Source: Augochlora pura | Lineage: Eukaryota > Arthropoda > Insecta > Hymenoptera > Halictidae | DNA: 64,000 bases | Direction: 5' to 3' | NCBI RefSeq assembly: GCF_028453695.1 | Contig: NC_135775.1 | Coordinates: 310,001 to 374,000 of the forward strand | In this document: positions 38,012 through 51,965 of the stretch, in pieces | How positions within the stretch are numbered: the first letter of the stretch is position 1 | Layout: each line of letters opens with the position of its first letter | Notes under the pieces: model-generated | Seen by the model: only the letters and a program-made list of their open reading frames with translations | Database searches by the model: none | What the model was told of the DNA's origin: nothing | Translations under genes and position numbers: made by a program

Positions 38012-41000
38012 GGGAAGAGAGAGAGAACATAGTAAAAACAAATACGAAAAAATACAATTACGTATGCGTCTAATCGAGATGCATACATTTAGATTACACA
38101 CGAGAGTAACACGTCTACGCTCCGTGTACTTGATTGCTGGTGTGTTGACATTGATAGCAACGTAACGCACAAGATACGCCACAAGGTCGCTATAAAACCA
38201 ATTAGGGCTGATTCTACGAAAAAAACTCGTCGGAACCGAAGAAAAAAGCTTTTTTGTTCGAGGCACTATTTTCGAGAAAATCGAATTCGAAAGTTCACAA
38301 GATATTTTGCTTTTCATTTCTCGGCGCTTGACATGCTCAATGAACTTTCAAACTCGGAAAAGGTGCGTGGTTGGACAACACTGCATTCTTGCTTTCCGAT
38401 GCAATTTTTCGCGTAGAATCCTCTACCGTAAATCGGTTTTTCGTTACGAATATCGGTGTACCTTGTGTGCATCGAGATACAGAGGGTGGTGGATCAAAAG
38501 TAGATTAACGTGGGCATGAAAAGTGTGACTCTGAAAGAGAGACGGGAACAGAGAAGCGATTGGCGAGAGGATTCTTAATAATAGAGAGACGGGGGAATAG
38601 AGAGAGAGAGAGAGAGAGAGAGAGATAGGGAGAGAGAGAGAGACATAGTTTAAAGGGGCGGAACAGTGACAAAGTTTGGGGCGCACAAAGAGACGAAGAA
38701 ACAAAACAGTTCTGAACGGAGAGGTATACCAGTTCGCGAGATAATAATACCGATCCACACTCTGTAACATGACTCGACCATAACGTTTCATCGTTTATTT
38801 CTTCTTTGTTCCTTTTTGTTGTATAATATATCTCTGAGTATACTGTATTCGTGTACTGGCAGCAGCAGCAGCAGTTAGCAGCAGCGAGCGCAGCACAGTA
38901 GCTGGATGTTTGGTAATTTCCTACTTATGTTAGTCAATGTCTTGTCGTGTTAAGAAGTTAATTGGGTAGAGGCGACGTCGGAGACCTAGGCTGGTACTAC
39001 GGCCCCAACCAATTCAACTGATATTTCCACCGGGCCGCGTCGTGTCGCGCCGGTGGAAATTGTTCAACCCTCGTGCACCTTTCCGGCTAATTTCACCGAG
39101 CAACAAAAAATTGTCTATCCTTTAGGCGGCGACTTGGTACGACAGCGCACGATACTTACCACATCGTTTCGTGCTTCGGATGCGCCTGAGATAATACTTT
39201 AGAATGTGAGCGATATCAGACAGGGATTATTAATAAAAGAAAGAAACAAATTTTTCCGTTGAAAACAAACCGGCATGGTGGATCGAAGCTTTCTAATTCG
39301 ACCGGAACAATATTCGTGCAGCTTTACCGGAAATAAAAGATTGATAGAACATTGCCCACGAATGATTGGAAACTGATCTATTCATCGATCGATTACTTAA
39401 ACTATTTATTTTTGACAACTTCGATGCAGGTAGCACTTTAATAATCCTTCCACCGGATTTACGCATCTATCTAAACGATGCACGAGGGTTCGAGAAAGAA
39501 TAAAGGCTTCTTGTTTAGACGAAAATTGCAACCAGCCACGATCGCAGATGGCAGTGTTGGTGGTTACGTCTATCAGAGCTGCTTGCGATGCTGGTTAATG
39601 TACAAGTAGTAGTAGTACTACCATTAGTAACAGTAGTAAAAGTAATAGTAGTAGTAGTAGAAGTAGTAATAGTATTAGTAATAATAGTATGTAGTAGTAA
39701 TTGTAGTAGTAGTAATTGTAGTAGTAGTAGTAGTAGTAGTAGTAGTTGAAGTGGAATAGTAATAGTGGTAGTAGTTGAAGTAGAATAGTAATAGTAGTAG
39801 TAGTAGTATTTGTATGGTAGAAGACTGTACAGTGGTAGTTGGCTGTCGGTTTTCTTCGTCAACCACGAGCTTGCAACACAAAATGCACAGATCGAGGCGT
39901 CCCAGACTACACAACTACACGCCTCGTGTGACCATACGTATGTAGATATACAGGCGACAGGACTATACATCTCAGTTGCATCGCAAGTCGCAACGAGTTC
40001 ATCGAGCAGGGAGTTGCGTGTTTTACGATCCAGTGTCGTGCTGGTTTCGTTATTGGTCGGTAAAGTTTCGTAGAATATTAGAGTAAAGGGGACAGAGTAA
40101 GAGCGAAAGAGAAAAAGAATGAGAGAGAGAGAGAGAGAGAGAAGTAAAAAAGATCGAATCCGGCTAGCAAGTCGAGAACCCGAGCCTCCGGATGGGAAAA
40201 CGTGAGGAAAAATAAATTGTCGTTTTATCGGAACACGAGTGCATGGCGTCGATTCTGATCCATGCGTTTCACGGTGCACACGTGGTGCGTACAAGGCGCA
40301 TGCAACGTGCAGCGGTTGCAAACCAGCGGCGTCGATTCAAACACCGCAGGGCAAAAGATTTTGATTGCCACCAGTCCGGTACAGTCGTGAAAATCAACTA
40401 CGGAGCCGACGCAGGAGCATAGAGTTCCGCTCAGTGGCGTCGGACGTCCACCGACCGAACGTTAAAATTGTGAACCTTGATCGGAGAGAGGCGTCGCTGC
40501 GGTTCACCCGGTAGTAGATGGACCACGCCGCTGTGCGGGACTCCTTGCGCACGCGTTGCCACGCCTAGTAGTTAATTTTCATAACTGCGCTGACCGCCGC
40601 ACCGCTTCAAATACAGCGACTGGGAAGCTTGTTGCGCGAATTTAGAGGTTTACACGGTAGCTGACTACGCCCCGACTATCGAGAATTTGTTCCAGGTTTT
40701 CGAAAATACTGCGACGAAGTAACATGATGCAATAGAGAACCTTCAGGAGATTCATTAATCTCGGTCCGGTAATTAATGTATCGTGGCATTTCAAGTGCTT
40801 CATAGCAGTCGCTGTGTTTGATGCACCAGTACTGCTTCCGATAGAAAGCATTCGCTTAGGAAAGTAAGATGTTGGGCGACAAAAATGGTCCGTACTTTGG
40901 CCGATCAGTTTCGATTAGCCACTTCCTGCCAGAGAACGTACTCGTACACCGCGCGTCTCAGAAGTTTCAGCTTCGATAAATGCGAGTGTTTCTAATGACT

Positions 41001-43084
41001 TTCTTGGTCGATTATGTCGAGATGTTTGAACGGTATTAAAGCAAATATGTGCCCGAGCGATAATTTGTCGAATTCGTATCTTGTTTGACAAACGATCAAC
41101 GCTTTTGGATACGTTACGAACGATCAATACGAAACTTCTGAATGTCAGTGTACGCAACACAGGCTGAGTCAATAAAGAACTTCCATTGAAAATCATCCAT
41201 TTACTTGATCAGGGAAAATCGAACCAAAATCTGTTAATCGATTCCAAGTGTAAACTTACGAATGGTTGCAACTTTACGTTGAGGGCTGGATAAAATAGCA
41301 TCTTGTTTTTCTTTCATGCTAATTTCAAATGACAAAATAAATTATTTTATTTTAGATTTTACACGGTATCAATATAAATATTTTATTTATTGAAATTCCA
41401 TGTCCTACTTGAAATATTACTTTAATTGAATTGCGAATAATCTATTATTTAAAATAGTATTTTAACAGTAGACAATGTTTCCAGCTGGAAGTTCTCGACT
41501 CATCACGATGCGCGTCACGATGGAATCGACCGCCGGGTCGCGCGCGGCTACTTCGCATCGGATCAGCTCGCTGGAGAACCGATTCCGTCGACGAGTAGAC
41601 GAATAAACAGGAATAGACGGGAATGGACGCGAATAAAAGAATTGCTCTCCGTTCCACGATGGAAAACGACAGAAAAATACCGGGAGGAAAAAAAGGTCGC
41701 GAGGTCGCGAGAGACCGTTCTCGAGATGAGCGAGCGTATATCGATTCCCTCGGAGCCGGAAGCATATAGGGGTTCGAGGCATCGGATCGAATCGTAATCG
41801 ACTCCGGGCTCCTCGGAAACCCGTGAGAAAGATCGCGAAGTCGATCGTATCGGTACGAGCTTGGAACTGCGCGCGGACTCACGAGGAGTTAGGGTAGGCA
41901 CGGGCAACGAGCGCTCTTCGCTGCGGGAGCAGGTTGGGTCCATGTCATAAATGTTCTCCACACTTTGGTAGACCGTGTCCTGTTGAGCGTAGCGGACACC
42001 GCCCCGAAAAGAGCAATCCGTGTTCTAAACTCTAAACCAGGCACGATACGCTAACGTGAACACGAAAGATTCGGTGTATAAAATCGTTTATCTCGACTCG
42101 ATAGATAGCATAGCTAATCCCAAAGTCTGTGGAGTCAGGACAGCGTACCAGAAAGCAATCTATACCCATGCCTGCTCTAGACTCCAAAATGGTCGTAAAT
42201 AGAGAAGACTAAGTCCTATTTTCTGTATAAAATTTCACGACTAGGCAGTGTCGCAGAGTGTGAGGCGACAGAGTCCATGCCTGCTGTAGATACTAGATAG
42301 TCGGAAACAGAGATAAAAGTCCGAGCCGTTCTCCGAATAATATGCCCGGGTGGGCGTGGCACCGCGGCTCTCATTGCGGACGGAACCCAACGGCCCGCGG
42401 ACCGACTTCGCTACCCATGCTTGAGTTGTGCTCGTGCTCGTGGTCGCGGCCGCGGTTGTAGTTGGGGGCGGGGCAGGGGACGTGCTCGAACATCGGCGCT
42501 CCGGGGCGTGTCAGAGACGCGGTCCGCTGTATATACGCGTGTTGCGCGAGTCCGGAGGCGGGCCTCGAGCCCTCGAGCCCTCGCGGGCAAGGACAGGAGC
42601 GTGGTCGAGACAGAGGGGACCGGGACCGGGACTGGGCAATAGGCGCTGGGATCAGCCAGAGGAGGGGAGGACTAACAGCGGGCTGTGCGTGAAAACAGGT
42701 GGAAACAGTTCATTTCCCTTTTCTTCTGTTGGTAGATTTATATGGCTAAAAAGCGATTCACTCACCTCCCTGGTCATCGAGCGCGACCAGAGTACGGATG
42801 CCAGCCTCCTTGCTCTACGACAGACAGAGGCAGCACAACACAGACAACCACCACCAGTGTTAGAGAGTTGTTTTTTTCCTTTTTTTTTTCTTTTTTTAGT
42901 AGTAGGTATATAGTATAGTAATATTAAGTAAGTATATTAGTAGTATATAGTATTACGGTTAGGCAGAGGCGGAGGGTGTGCGGAGAGAAGTTGGTGGAGA
43001 GAAGTGGGCTAAAGAAGCTAAGTTTATATTTTTTTTTTCTCGAGCTACTTTTCCCTTTTGTTCGTTTATCGATTTTTGCCATAA

Positions 43085-43122
<38 letters not shown>

Positions 43123-43766
43123 TTATGCATATATAGTATTTGTTTTTCGTTAGTCGAACGGTGCCAGATATATAAGTATATCATGACCGGATCGTTTGTC
43201 TGTTTATAGGGGAGGAGCCTTGTAACGCGCGTGGTATATAGTTGCGAGAGTGAGAGGTTCATCAATTTGGTCGTATATAACACTTTGTGTTTTTCTCGAA
43301 ACACACATTTATATATATGTATATATATTTTTATATACATATATGCACATATATACATAAAGATATTTTTGGGTGTTGTTGATGTTGTACTTGAAAGCAG
43401 GTCTGGATGAGACGCTCTCTCTCTATTATCTATTATTGCTGTTTGTTTGATTGTTTCTCTAGAGATACTTTTAGTTAATAGATAGCCGTTGACGCGCGTT
43501 AATTGACGCACTTTAATTCAAGCCTGTGTGATGGTGCAGAGACGGGTGGGCAACGACGTTTATTGTAACGTTTATACTTTGGCACGGACTCACGGTTGTT
43601 TTGTCTAGAGACTCGTTATAGAAATCTATTTATTGTAACTGATTTAATTTATAGATATATAGATTTCGGTGTCTGACCGCAATTTGGGCCTGTCGCTTGT
43701 TGTTGCTGTTGTGGTTCTTGATGTTGTTATCGATCATGACGATGTTGTTGTTGTTGTTGTTGTAGT

Positions 43767-43808
<42 letters not shown>

Positions 43809-46800
43809 TAATAGTAGAAGTAGTAGTAGTAGAAGTAGCAGTAGTAGTTAGTAGTAGTGGTAGTAGTAGAAGTAGTAGTAGTAGCAGTAGTAGTTAGTAG
43901 CAATAGTGATAGTAGTAGTTAGCATTAGTAGTTAGTAGTATCTTCCCCTGCAGTATTTGCTCACTCGCAGAGAACAGACAATCGGCAATCTTTAGACTGC
44001 ACCATGTTCGTCGACTGCTTATTGTTGTTTCCTACATTTGTCTGTTCGTACTCTTGCTATAGATTTTTGTTGTTTCTCTGTTGTTGATGTTGTTCTGTAT
44101 CGGTAGAGCGTGGCGGGACGAAAGCGCTCTTCCCTGATTGCTCTTTTCTCGACTTTCTGTTTCAATTTCTGTGGGTCGGAGAAAACGCGCCCCGAGCCAG
44201 ATACTACCCGACATTCACCTGCGACGCTTTCCACGCGTCGCCGTTGTTTTGCTCCGCTTGGAGAAATCGCCGTGCCGCGCCGCGCCAGGAAGAGCGTTGC
44301 GAGCGGATGCAAGAGCGACTGGCTAGCTCTCGGGGCGAGGAAAAGAGTGAAAAAGATGAGAAGAGACAGAGGCGGAGACAGAAAGTAAAAGAGAGGCGGA
44401 CAGATCGAAAGTACACCGTATAGTGTATACATATATATTGTGTACAGTGTACACGCTGATTCGTTGAGTTCGAGTGTCTAGTCTGTAGATCCGAGAAGAT
44501 CGGCAAGGATGGATCGACCACGCCGTCGTTCGCGGTGTTCGGTAGGATACCGAAGAGAGTACTGTATTTCGCAGAATACCGAATACCGATCGGTTCGAGT
44601 GGTTAGACGCAAAGCTTTCCGGCGTAGAACGGAAAAGAGGGGAAAGTGACGGGGTCTCCGCGAGAGATCGATAAGTTTCCACGGCGCGCCGTACGCCTCG
44701 AGAATCTCGCTCGTGATCCGAGATACGAGATAATGCATGCGATATCAAGAGGGGCTTTGCGTCATCGTTTCGCCGGTTCTGGATTCGCTGCCGAGAAATA
44801 GCCAGCTTTCCGGTAGCCGCGCGTCTCTCATTTCCCTGAAAATCAAGCCGCGCCCGCCTAATCCTTTACCTCTTCGTCCGATCGATTTTACTATTTTTTA
44901 CGTCGATCTAAACGGTTCGTAACCACGTAGGACGATTTTCCAAGCATCTCGATTTTCCGTTAATTTCAAGATTGCCCGAACATCGAGGGGGTGTTTAACA
45001 AATTCTTGCAACGAGTCGAAGCTATTGGATCCGATTTCAGAAAAGCGTTCGAACGTTGTTATCGATCGAACGTCCGTACGTTGCAAACGAATTGAAAATC
45101 GTTGGAACGATGACTCAAACTCTGGATAAAATCGCATACACTACGTCGCGCATGGATACGAACGAAATCGCGCGGCGACCAAGAACCTAGAAACCGATAG
45201 ATCATTCGCGGAGATGCCAGAAAACGAGAACGAAAAGGAGAACCGAAAAGGAAACCAAACCCGATCGTTTTGAGTCGCGAGAGAACGGAACTGCGTGGAC
45301 TGTTGGCTGGCTCGAAACTATTTCCAGTAATTTCCGAGTTTCTTCGAAAAACGCCGGTGATTCTCGGGACTCGAACGAACGTCGGGAATACCTAAATGAA
45401 CGCAGAGTAGAACACACGCACACCGAACTGGATATTTCAAGGAAGAGCCAGAGAGACAGATACAAAGGCAGAGCAGAGACAGAGATGGGAGAAAGAGAGC
45501 GGGAGATGAGGGGGGAGGGGTAGAGAAGGAGAGAAAGAGAAAGCATGAAGTGATCGGCGAATGACCGAACGAGAGGAGAGACCGAGAGCTTTATCAGAGT
45601 GGGTAAACGGTAAACGGGAGAGCAAGAGAGCGAGAAGAGCTGCACAAGAAGTAATCGTAAAACGATACTCGTCCTCTTTGTCGTCGACGCGCGCAGCTTC
45701 TGACTGCGCGAGACGGCTCTAGAGATCTCCGGAGGATCAAGAAGCGGAGATCCGTTTCTTCTCCCTCTTTGCCCCCTGTTCCGGTTTCGCAGCAACGACT
45801 GCGATTCGAAGGAATCTCGCGACGAGATGGAGTGAAAAATGGAGGAAAAGCAAAGAAGAATGGAAACTCGCGAGATCAGCCGCGGAAAAAGAAAATGAGC
45901 AGCCGAGTAACAGCCGTGCAAGAGTGGAGCCAAATAAGAACCGAGCGCAAACGGTGAGCCGAGCACCGCTCGGACCCGGCCGGATGCTAATTAGAGGCGA
46001 GCTCTCTCCTCTATCCTTGGAAAAACTGGAGAGACCGAACCCGAAAGAGTCCTTTTCCTCCTCCTTCGCTCCTTTTTTCGCGCTCGGTTTCGAAGCCAAG
46101 CCCGGTGAGATCCGAGACCGCGTTTCGATCGCGAGCCGTTCCATTTTTTCGAACGGCGATTATCGTATTGAACAGTATACAGTTACACTATATGTATATA
46201 GGATGAGATCGCGCGATCGATAAATAGGATTCAAATTTTCTGCGATTTTTGCAAGACACTCGCTTAGACATTTGGAAAGTTATGGCACAACGGGCATTCG
46301 AACCGGCTAAAGCTTCTTATTTCGATAAATAATTCAATTTTTTCACAATTTCAAAGCGGTCAGATCCCTTCAGCGAACAGAGATTACTTAGATTTAGAGT
46401 GAAAGATTGGTATCGCGTGTTTCCATTTTAAAACGATTCACCCTATATACGGTGTCTAAATACGGCCAGTTTGAAAGAGGAACGAGACTATATAAGAATA
46501 TAAAAGAGATGAATCGTTGTCGGGAGAAAGGAAATATTGTGCGAAATATGTGGACTGGTGATGGAGTTAATAAAATATCTAGCGGAGAACTGGAAACAGC
46601 AAATACGACGGTAAAGGAAATATTAAAGGAAAAATGTCAGAGGTTGCAGGGGAAATGGCTCGGAGGTATAATGCCGTATACTGTATACCATTTGTGGCAT
46701 CTAGACATTTATAAATAGGTTGTGGATCTTTGTGCATACAAAGACGCTTACAACTTTATGGAGTTGTTCGTGGAAACAGCAATCTAGAAAATATGTACAA

Positions 46801-49800
46801 ATCCCTGCAGACATCTTGAGCCACATGCTGATCTAATGTAAGTTGTATTATTTCATTCGTTCGCGATTTAGCACTGATACTTTGGAATTAGCAACGTGGC
46901 TTTAACATTGTCTACCTCAATAATTTCTTGTATACTTTGCTCGGTTGTTCTTTTTAAGAAAATCCACTAGATTTTCCATGTGCACAAAGATTCGCCACCT
47001 AGAATCGGTAAACTCTCGAGTAAACTACGCATCTTCGAACAATCAGTTGCGACGCGTGCGCGTTGAAACAGATATTTCCGAATGGAAGAGATTTTTGCTA
47101 GCCAGTCGATGTTTCGAAAGTTCACCGATAGGCCAACACCAAAAGAATCGTCTCCTAATCGAATTAACTCGGACATCGCACATATTGATCGTCGTCGCCC
47201 GCGTCAAGTCACGTTTCGCTTTTGGGAATAGACCTACCGAAAAGAAAAATCAATAAACTAGCATTTATCGATGATCGCGGGAATGCGACGAACGTGGTTA
47301 GTGAATAAGGGAGAAAGACGGAGAGACAGAGTACGGTAGAGAGAGAGAGAGAGAGAGAGAGATGGACAGGGAGGATGTGACGCGAAGTGTTTGGCGAAGT
47401 CCGTTAAGAGCGATGCAGCTCGTCTCTGTGCGTGCAAGCGGTTTTCCGATCATTTGCGTAGGACGTAGGATATAGAACGAAGAGTAGCCGAGAGACCCGG
47501 AGAGAAGAGAGACTTTTCGGTTCAGGTTCGAGCAGGCTTTGCTCTCACTTCGAGATCGAGTCCCTTGTAAGCTGTGTTTCTGTGAGTGGTGGGTGAATGT
47601 TTTGTGCAGATAGAATAGACGGATAGATTGATCGGAGACACACACACACANNNNNNNNNNNNNNNNNNNNNNNNNNNNNNNNNNNNNNNNNNNNNNNNNN
47701 NNNNNNNNNNNNNNNNNNNNNNNNNNNNNNNNNNNNNNNNNNNNNNNNNNGGGAGGGAGAGAGAGAGCATAGAGAGTAGAGAGTAGAGAGTAGAGAGAAA
47801 AAGAGAGGGAGAGAGTTTGCGAGTCCAGGATGATTACGAAGAAGCAAGAGCACGATGCAGTTGGAGGGGAGGGGCGAAAAGTATTCAGGCAAACACACAC
47901 AGGCAGCCAGGCAGCCAAGGCAAGTAGGCGGCATCGTTCGCGTAGCAAGTGTAGTAAGTCGATGAATCAGTTGGCTTGTTTTATTGGTCATCGACGATAT
48001 TTCGATATCGAGCAAAGACTGCTATACACCTTTAACATCGAGAAAAATGCAAGCATCCATTGATCGGACGTGCCAGTGAAAAGCAAGCGAGTTACTCGTG
48101 ATTCCTGCGTTCTTTACAATTCCTTTAACTCTACGCAGTAGAACGAAATTAGAATGGTCGCGCGACGGAAAAATTCGAGGCAGGTCCAAGAAAGATGCCG
48201 AGCCTTGTAAGGGGTTGTACCGAAATCGAATTTTAAGTTGGACCGACGCGACGGTGTCAACCTTCGCTACGCGAACTCTGCGAGCGTCTAGGCGAACCGA
48301 GCTTCTCCCATGGAACTCGGAAATGCGCTGATAAATTCTTACTTCTCTCGATCGAGTACAGGCCATTTTCAAGCTGGTGGAGGAATATGAAAAACAGTGG
48401 AATCTTCATCGAAGAATCCTTCGTATTCTTTTCTCTGCGTACGAATTTGAAAATCGCGAGTTCAACTTTCGACCGCTTCATTGGAGTTTGCATATGGAGC
48501 TCACCGACTTTGATCAGCGGACATCGGAGCTACGAACACGAATTATTTAATGATTGCGCGTGGAGGCGTGGCCTGGCTCTAAGTGGGCGTGCCCGTGTTG
48601 CTCCTCGGAGACACGTGGCAACCCTCGCTCCACTTCGTGTCCTACAACCATTTTCATTCCGAACGTTCGACTTGGGAGAAACTCGGAGGCAAGCAGGCGG
48701 CCAAGCGTAATTCGTCGAGTCAAGCAAGCGGACACACACGTGGCCACACACCGCACACGTGTAAACACGTACATACGCAGTCAGCGACGACACCATAATA
48801 CGGTCAACAACAGAATATCGGTGGTGTGCCCGGTTCAGCCAGCAAACACGGACAATATAAGAGTAAAAAACACACTGGCAGCAGCGTCATAGTGGGCATC
48901 GTTGATGCCGAGTGGGCACGCGCTAGTCTCTTTCCATTGAAGCGCGCAAAGTTGGGCTGCCGATCGACGTTTGCGTTTACCTGTCTCTCGATCAGCCTCT
49001 AACGATCATCATTCTACTCGGCGAGAACCATGCTCGCACGGAGGCCGGGTCATTCCGACGTTCGTCTAAGCCACGCGTGTTCAACTCTTGTCCACGGATC
49101 CACACAGCTTGTTGTCTCCTCTCGATATCATCGGGACCGCGGCCCTCTTCCGTCGTGTTCCGACGGTCCGTCGCGTCGATCCGTGGCGTCGGCCGGCCAC
49201 TTTTAACGCGGCCAGTGGGAGAGGAACTCCAGAACTCGGAATTCGGGATGCAGAGTCGAACACGATTAGCCTAGGGCCTAGACGGACGTCGCGGCACGTG
49301 GCGAAGTCGACGAAAACAAAGAAAGGAGCTGGCGAAACGAGGCGCGTAGCCGAACGAGACACGGCTACCTACGGGAAGCGACAGTTGCATTTTTCCGACA
49401 GGTTTGAACAACTCCGTCGCGAGAATTCGATTTGGGAGGAATGGAAACGAGAACGAAAAGTTGGACAACTTTTCGGAAAAAGAATTTGCAAAAGACAACT
49501 TTCTTGCTCGACCAAAAAAATTCTCTTTCGCTTCTCCGGATAAAACGTATCGCCGGTTTTGCTAGAAATCGTTGAACTCTACGAAGAAGAGTTCGTCCAA
49601 AAGTTTGAAAAGCATGAGACGCGCTATAATCGAATCACGAGAATATATGGACGAGGGAACTGCTAAAGAGACGCGCGTCATTATCGTCATCGTCTCTGCT
49701 CGACGACCGATTGATGGAACGTTACCGCGCGAGACATCGTCATCGATCCTCCATCGTTCCTTCGAGATCGTGTGCGTCTAGAGCGTTCTCTCACCGATCT

Positions 49801-51933
49801 CCGTCGTCACCACAGTTCCAATTCCGACGACCCTGTGCCTGCGGTGATTCATCGTTGCTGAAAAAAAAATATTCTCCACCACCGTCAGCATTATTTGTAC
49901 TTGTGGATTTACTTTGTCACTTCTTGACAGCGCGTGAACCGGCCGCGACGAACTGCCACAGAGAGTCCAGGGCATGCGCGTTCTTTTCGGTTTCGCTCGT
50001 TTCCGCTCGGTCATGCGGTTCTCTCGACCGCCGAGGCATTGATACCGATACCGATACCGATATCGACGCCGACACCGACACCGGCACCGACACTGACATT
50101 GACATCGATGACGGGGGGGGGGGGGGGCAGGGCCACATCACGCGTATAACCCATACTTTTCTTTTTACAGGCGTAATTGCACGCGCAAATACGCGCGTAC
50201 ACTGAAACATCAATCGACTTCGACGTCTCCGGTGCTCGAAATGCAGGTATGTGTGCTAATTAGTGCAGCCATAGACGTAAGTAGCGAAAGAGAGTTAAAC
50301 GGAGCGACGCAACCGACTGCCATACTCTCCTCTATCGAAGGTCATTAGGCTTCCTAAAAATGTGGTTCTTGAATATAAGAATAGAGTAAGCGTTTCTACT
50401 CTCTGGATCCCACCGGTTATCACAGAAGTAGGAACGGAAAATACCGTGCCCTTTAAACTTCCACCCACAAACGAAACGTTCTTTGCGTATCAAAACCTGG
50501 AGTACGCAACACCGAGGTTCACGGGTATCGATCGTTTCTTTCGGAATTCCGAAGAATCGCGACCAGCCAACGACAGTCTTCCATGAAACAGCAAATTTAT
50601 TCTGTGGACCGTAGACTGCGCCGTTTACTTCGTCGGAACACAGAGAATGGATAAAACGGAGGTTGGTGGTGAGGTCGATTGCGCCCGCTCCTTCGACAAT
50701 TAATAACAGAGTTGTTGAAGAGAAAAAAGTGAGAGCACATATGTTTAGAATCGAATACATGTAGTTAAAAACTGTCGCGACACACTTATAAAAGACGTAC
50801 ATACAAATATATCGAGAGAATAAGAATGTACCGAAGACAACGAGCACAGACATAGACGAATAGTAGTTTTGCGTGTAGGAAGAAGAATGCGGAGCTGAAG
50901 AAACATAGAGAGACAGAAGACGCGAGAGGATGCGGTCGCGAACGCGTCTAAATAAAGCGTTTCCGCTTTTCCAACATTCGTTTCCATCTCGTATACATAT
51001 AGAACTAGCGACGAGGCGTGTCCATTTCGATGGACTGTCCCTGTCCCTCGGCTTCGCTAAATCTTCTCTAGGAAGCTATGAATTTTAGAAAAAGCAAAAT
51101 AGTTCTTCTTTCGGCAGAAAGTTGCAGCAGCTCGAATTTTCGCAACGTTCCAACCAAGACTTCCGAGTAAGAGAAACGGGGACTGACCTCGAAGAGCAAC
51201 GGAAGAATATCGACGCGTAATCCGATCGAGATCGAGATCGGAATCGGGATCGAGACCGCGTTCACGGCCGCTGTAACCGTCTCGACTGTAACCGTCGATG
51301 CGTCGTCTTACAACAACTCCGAGCAAAATCCACGCGATCGACTGTCGTGGTTCTTCGCCTAAAAACGGAACGCGTTGTAACTACTGTTCGATAGCATTCA
51401 ACTTTTCTTTCCACCATTGTTGTTTCCACCTACGGATCGATCGATCGATCGTCTCTTTGCTCTCGTCGTCGCGAAACGTTGCGAAACGTTGCGAGACGTC
51501 GCGAAACGTCGCGCTCTATCGACATATATACATGTATATGTATATCCCGCGATTGCTCGACATTTCCGTGTTCCGATTGTTGCGTTACGCGCTCCCACGC
51601 ACCCGCGCGCCCTCGCGCACACGCATATGGAGATGCATATGCATAGATCCAAAGAAAATGTCCGTACGGGACACGAAAACGGGAGGTCGAGTGGGTTTTT
51701 GCTTTCGGCGCCAGAGCTGGGTCAAATACTATTTCATAAGATTGTCTCGACACAGCTTACAGTTAGTGCATTCTCAGTCTCGATTCTCCGGTACGTCGAA
51801 AGAGCAGACGATGTCGGTTCCTCTCGTACATTTTCCACTTCTATTCGACTCCGTTTTTCAATGTTTCACTTTCGTTTTTTCTCCGTTCACTTTTCCGAAG
51901 GCAACGCCGCGCCGTTTCCGGATCGTCGTCGTC

Positions 51934-51965
<32 letters not shown>

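Noticed and set aside
39515..40321. 268-residue open frame on the - strand
   Set aside because: Most of it is Thr/Tyr/Leu translation of the (AGT)n block in a Snap25 intron.
46407..46718. 103-residue + strand open frame
   Set aside because: AT-rich intronic sequence with no family resemblance and no matching splice sites.
47298..48015. Open frames crossing the N gap
   Set aside because: They are runs of undefined residues joined by GA-repeat translation.
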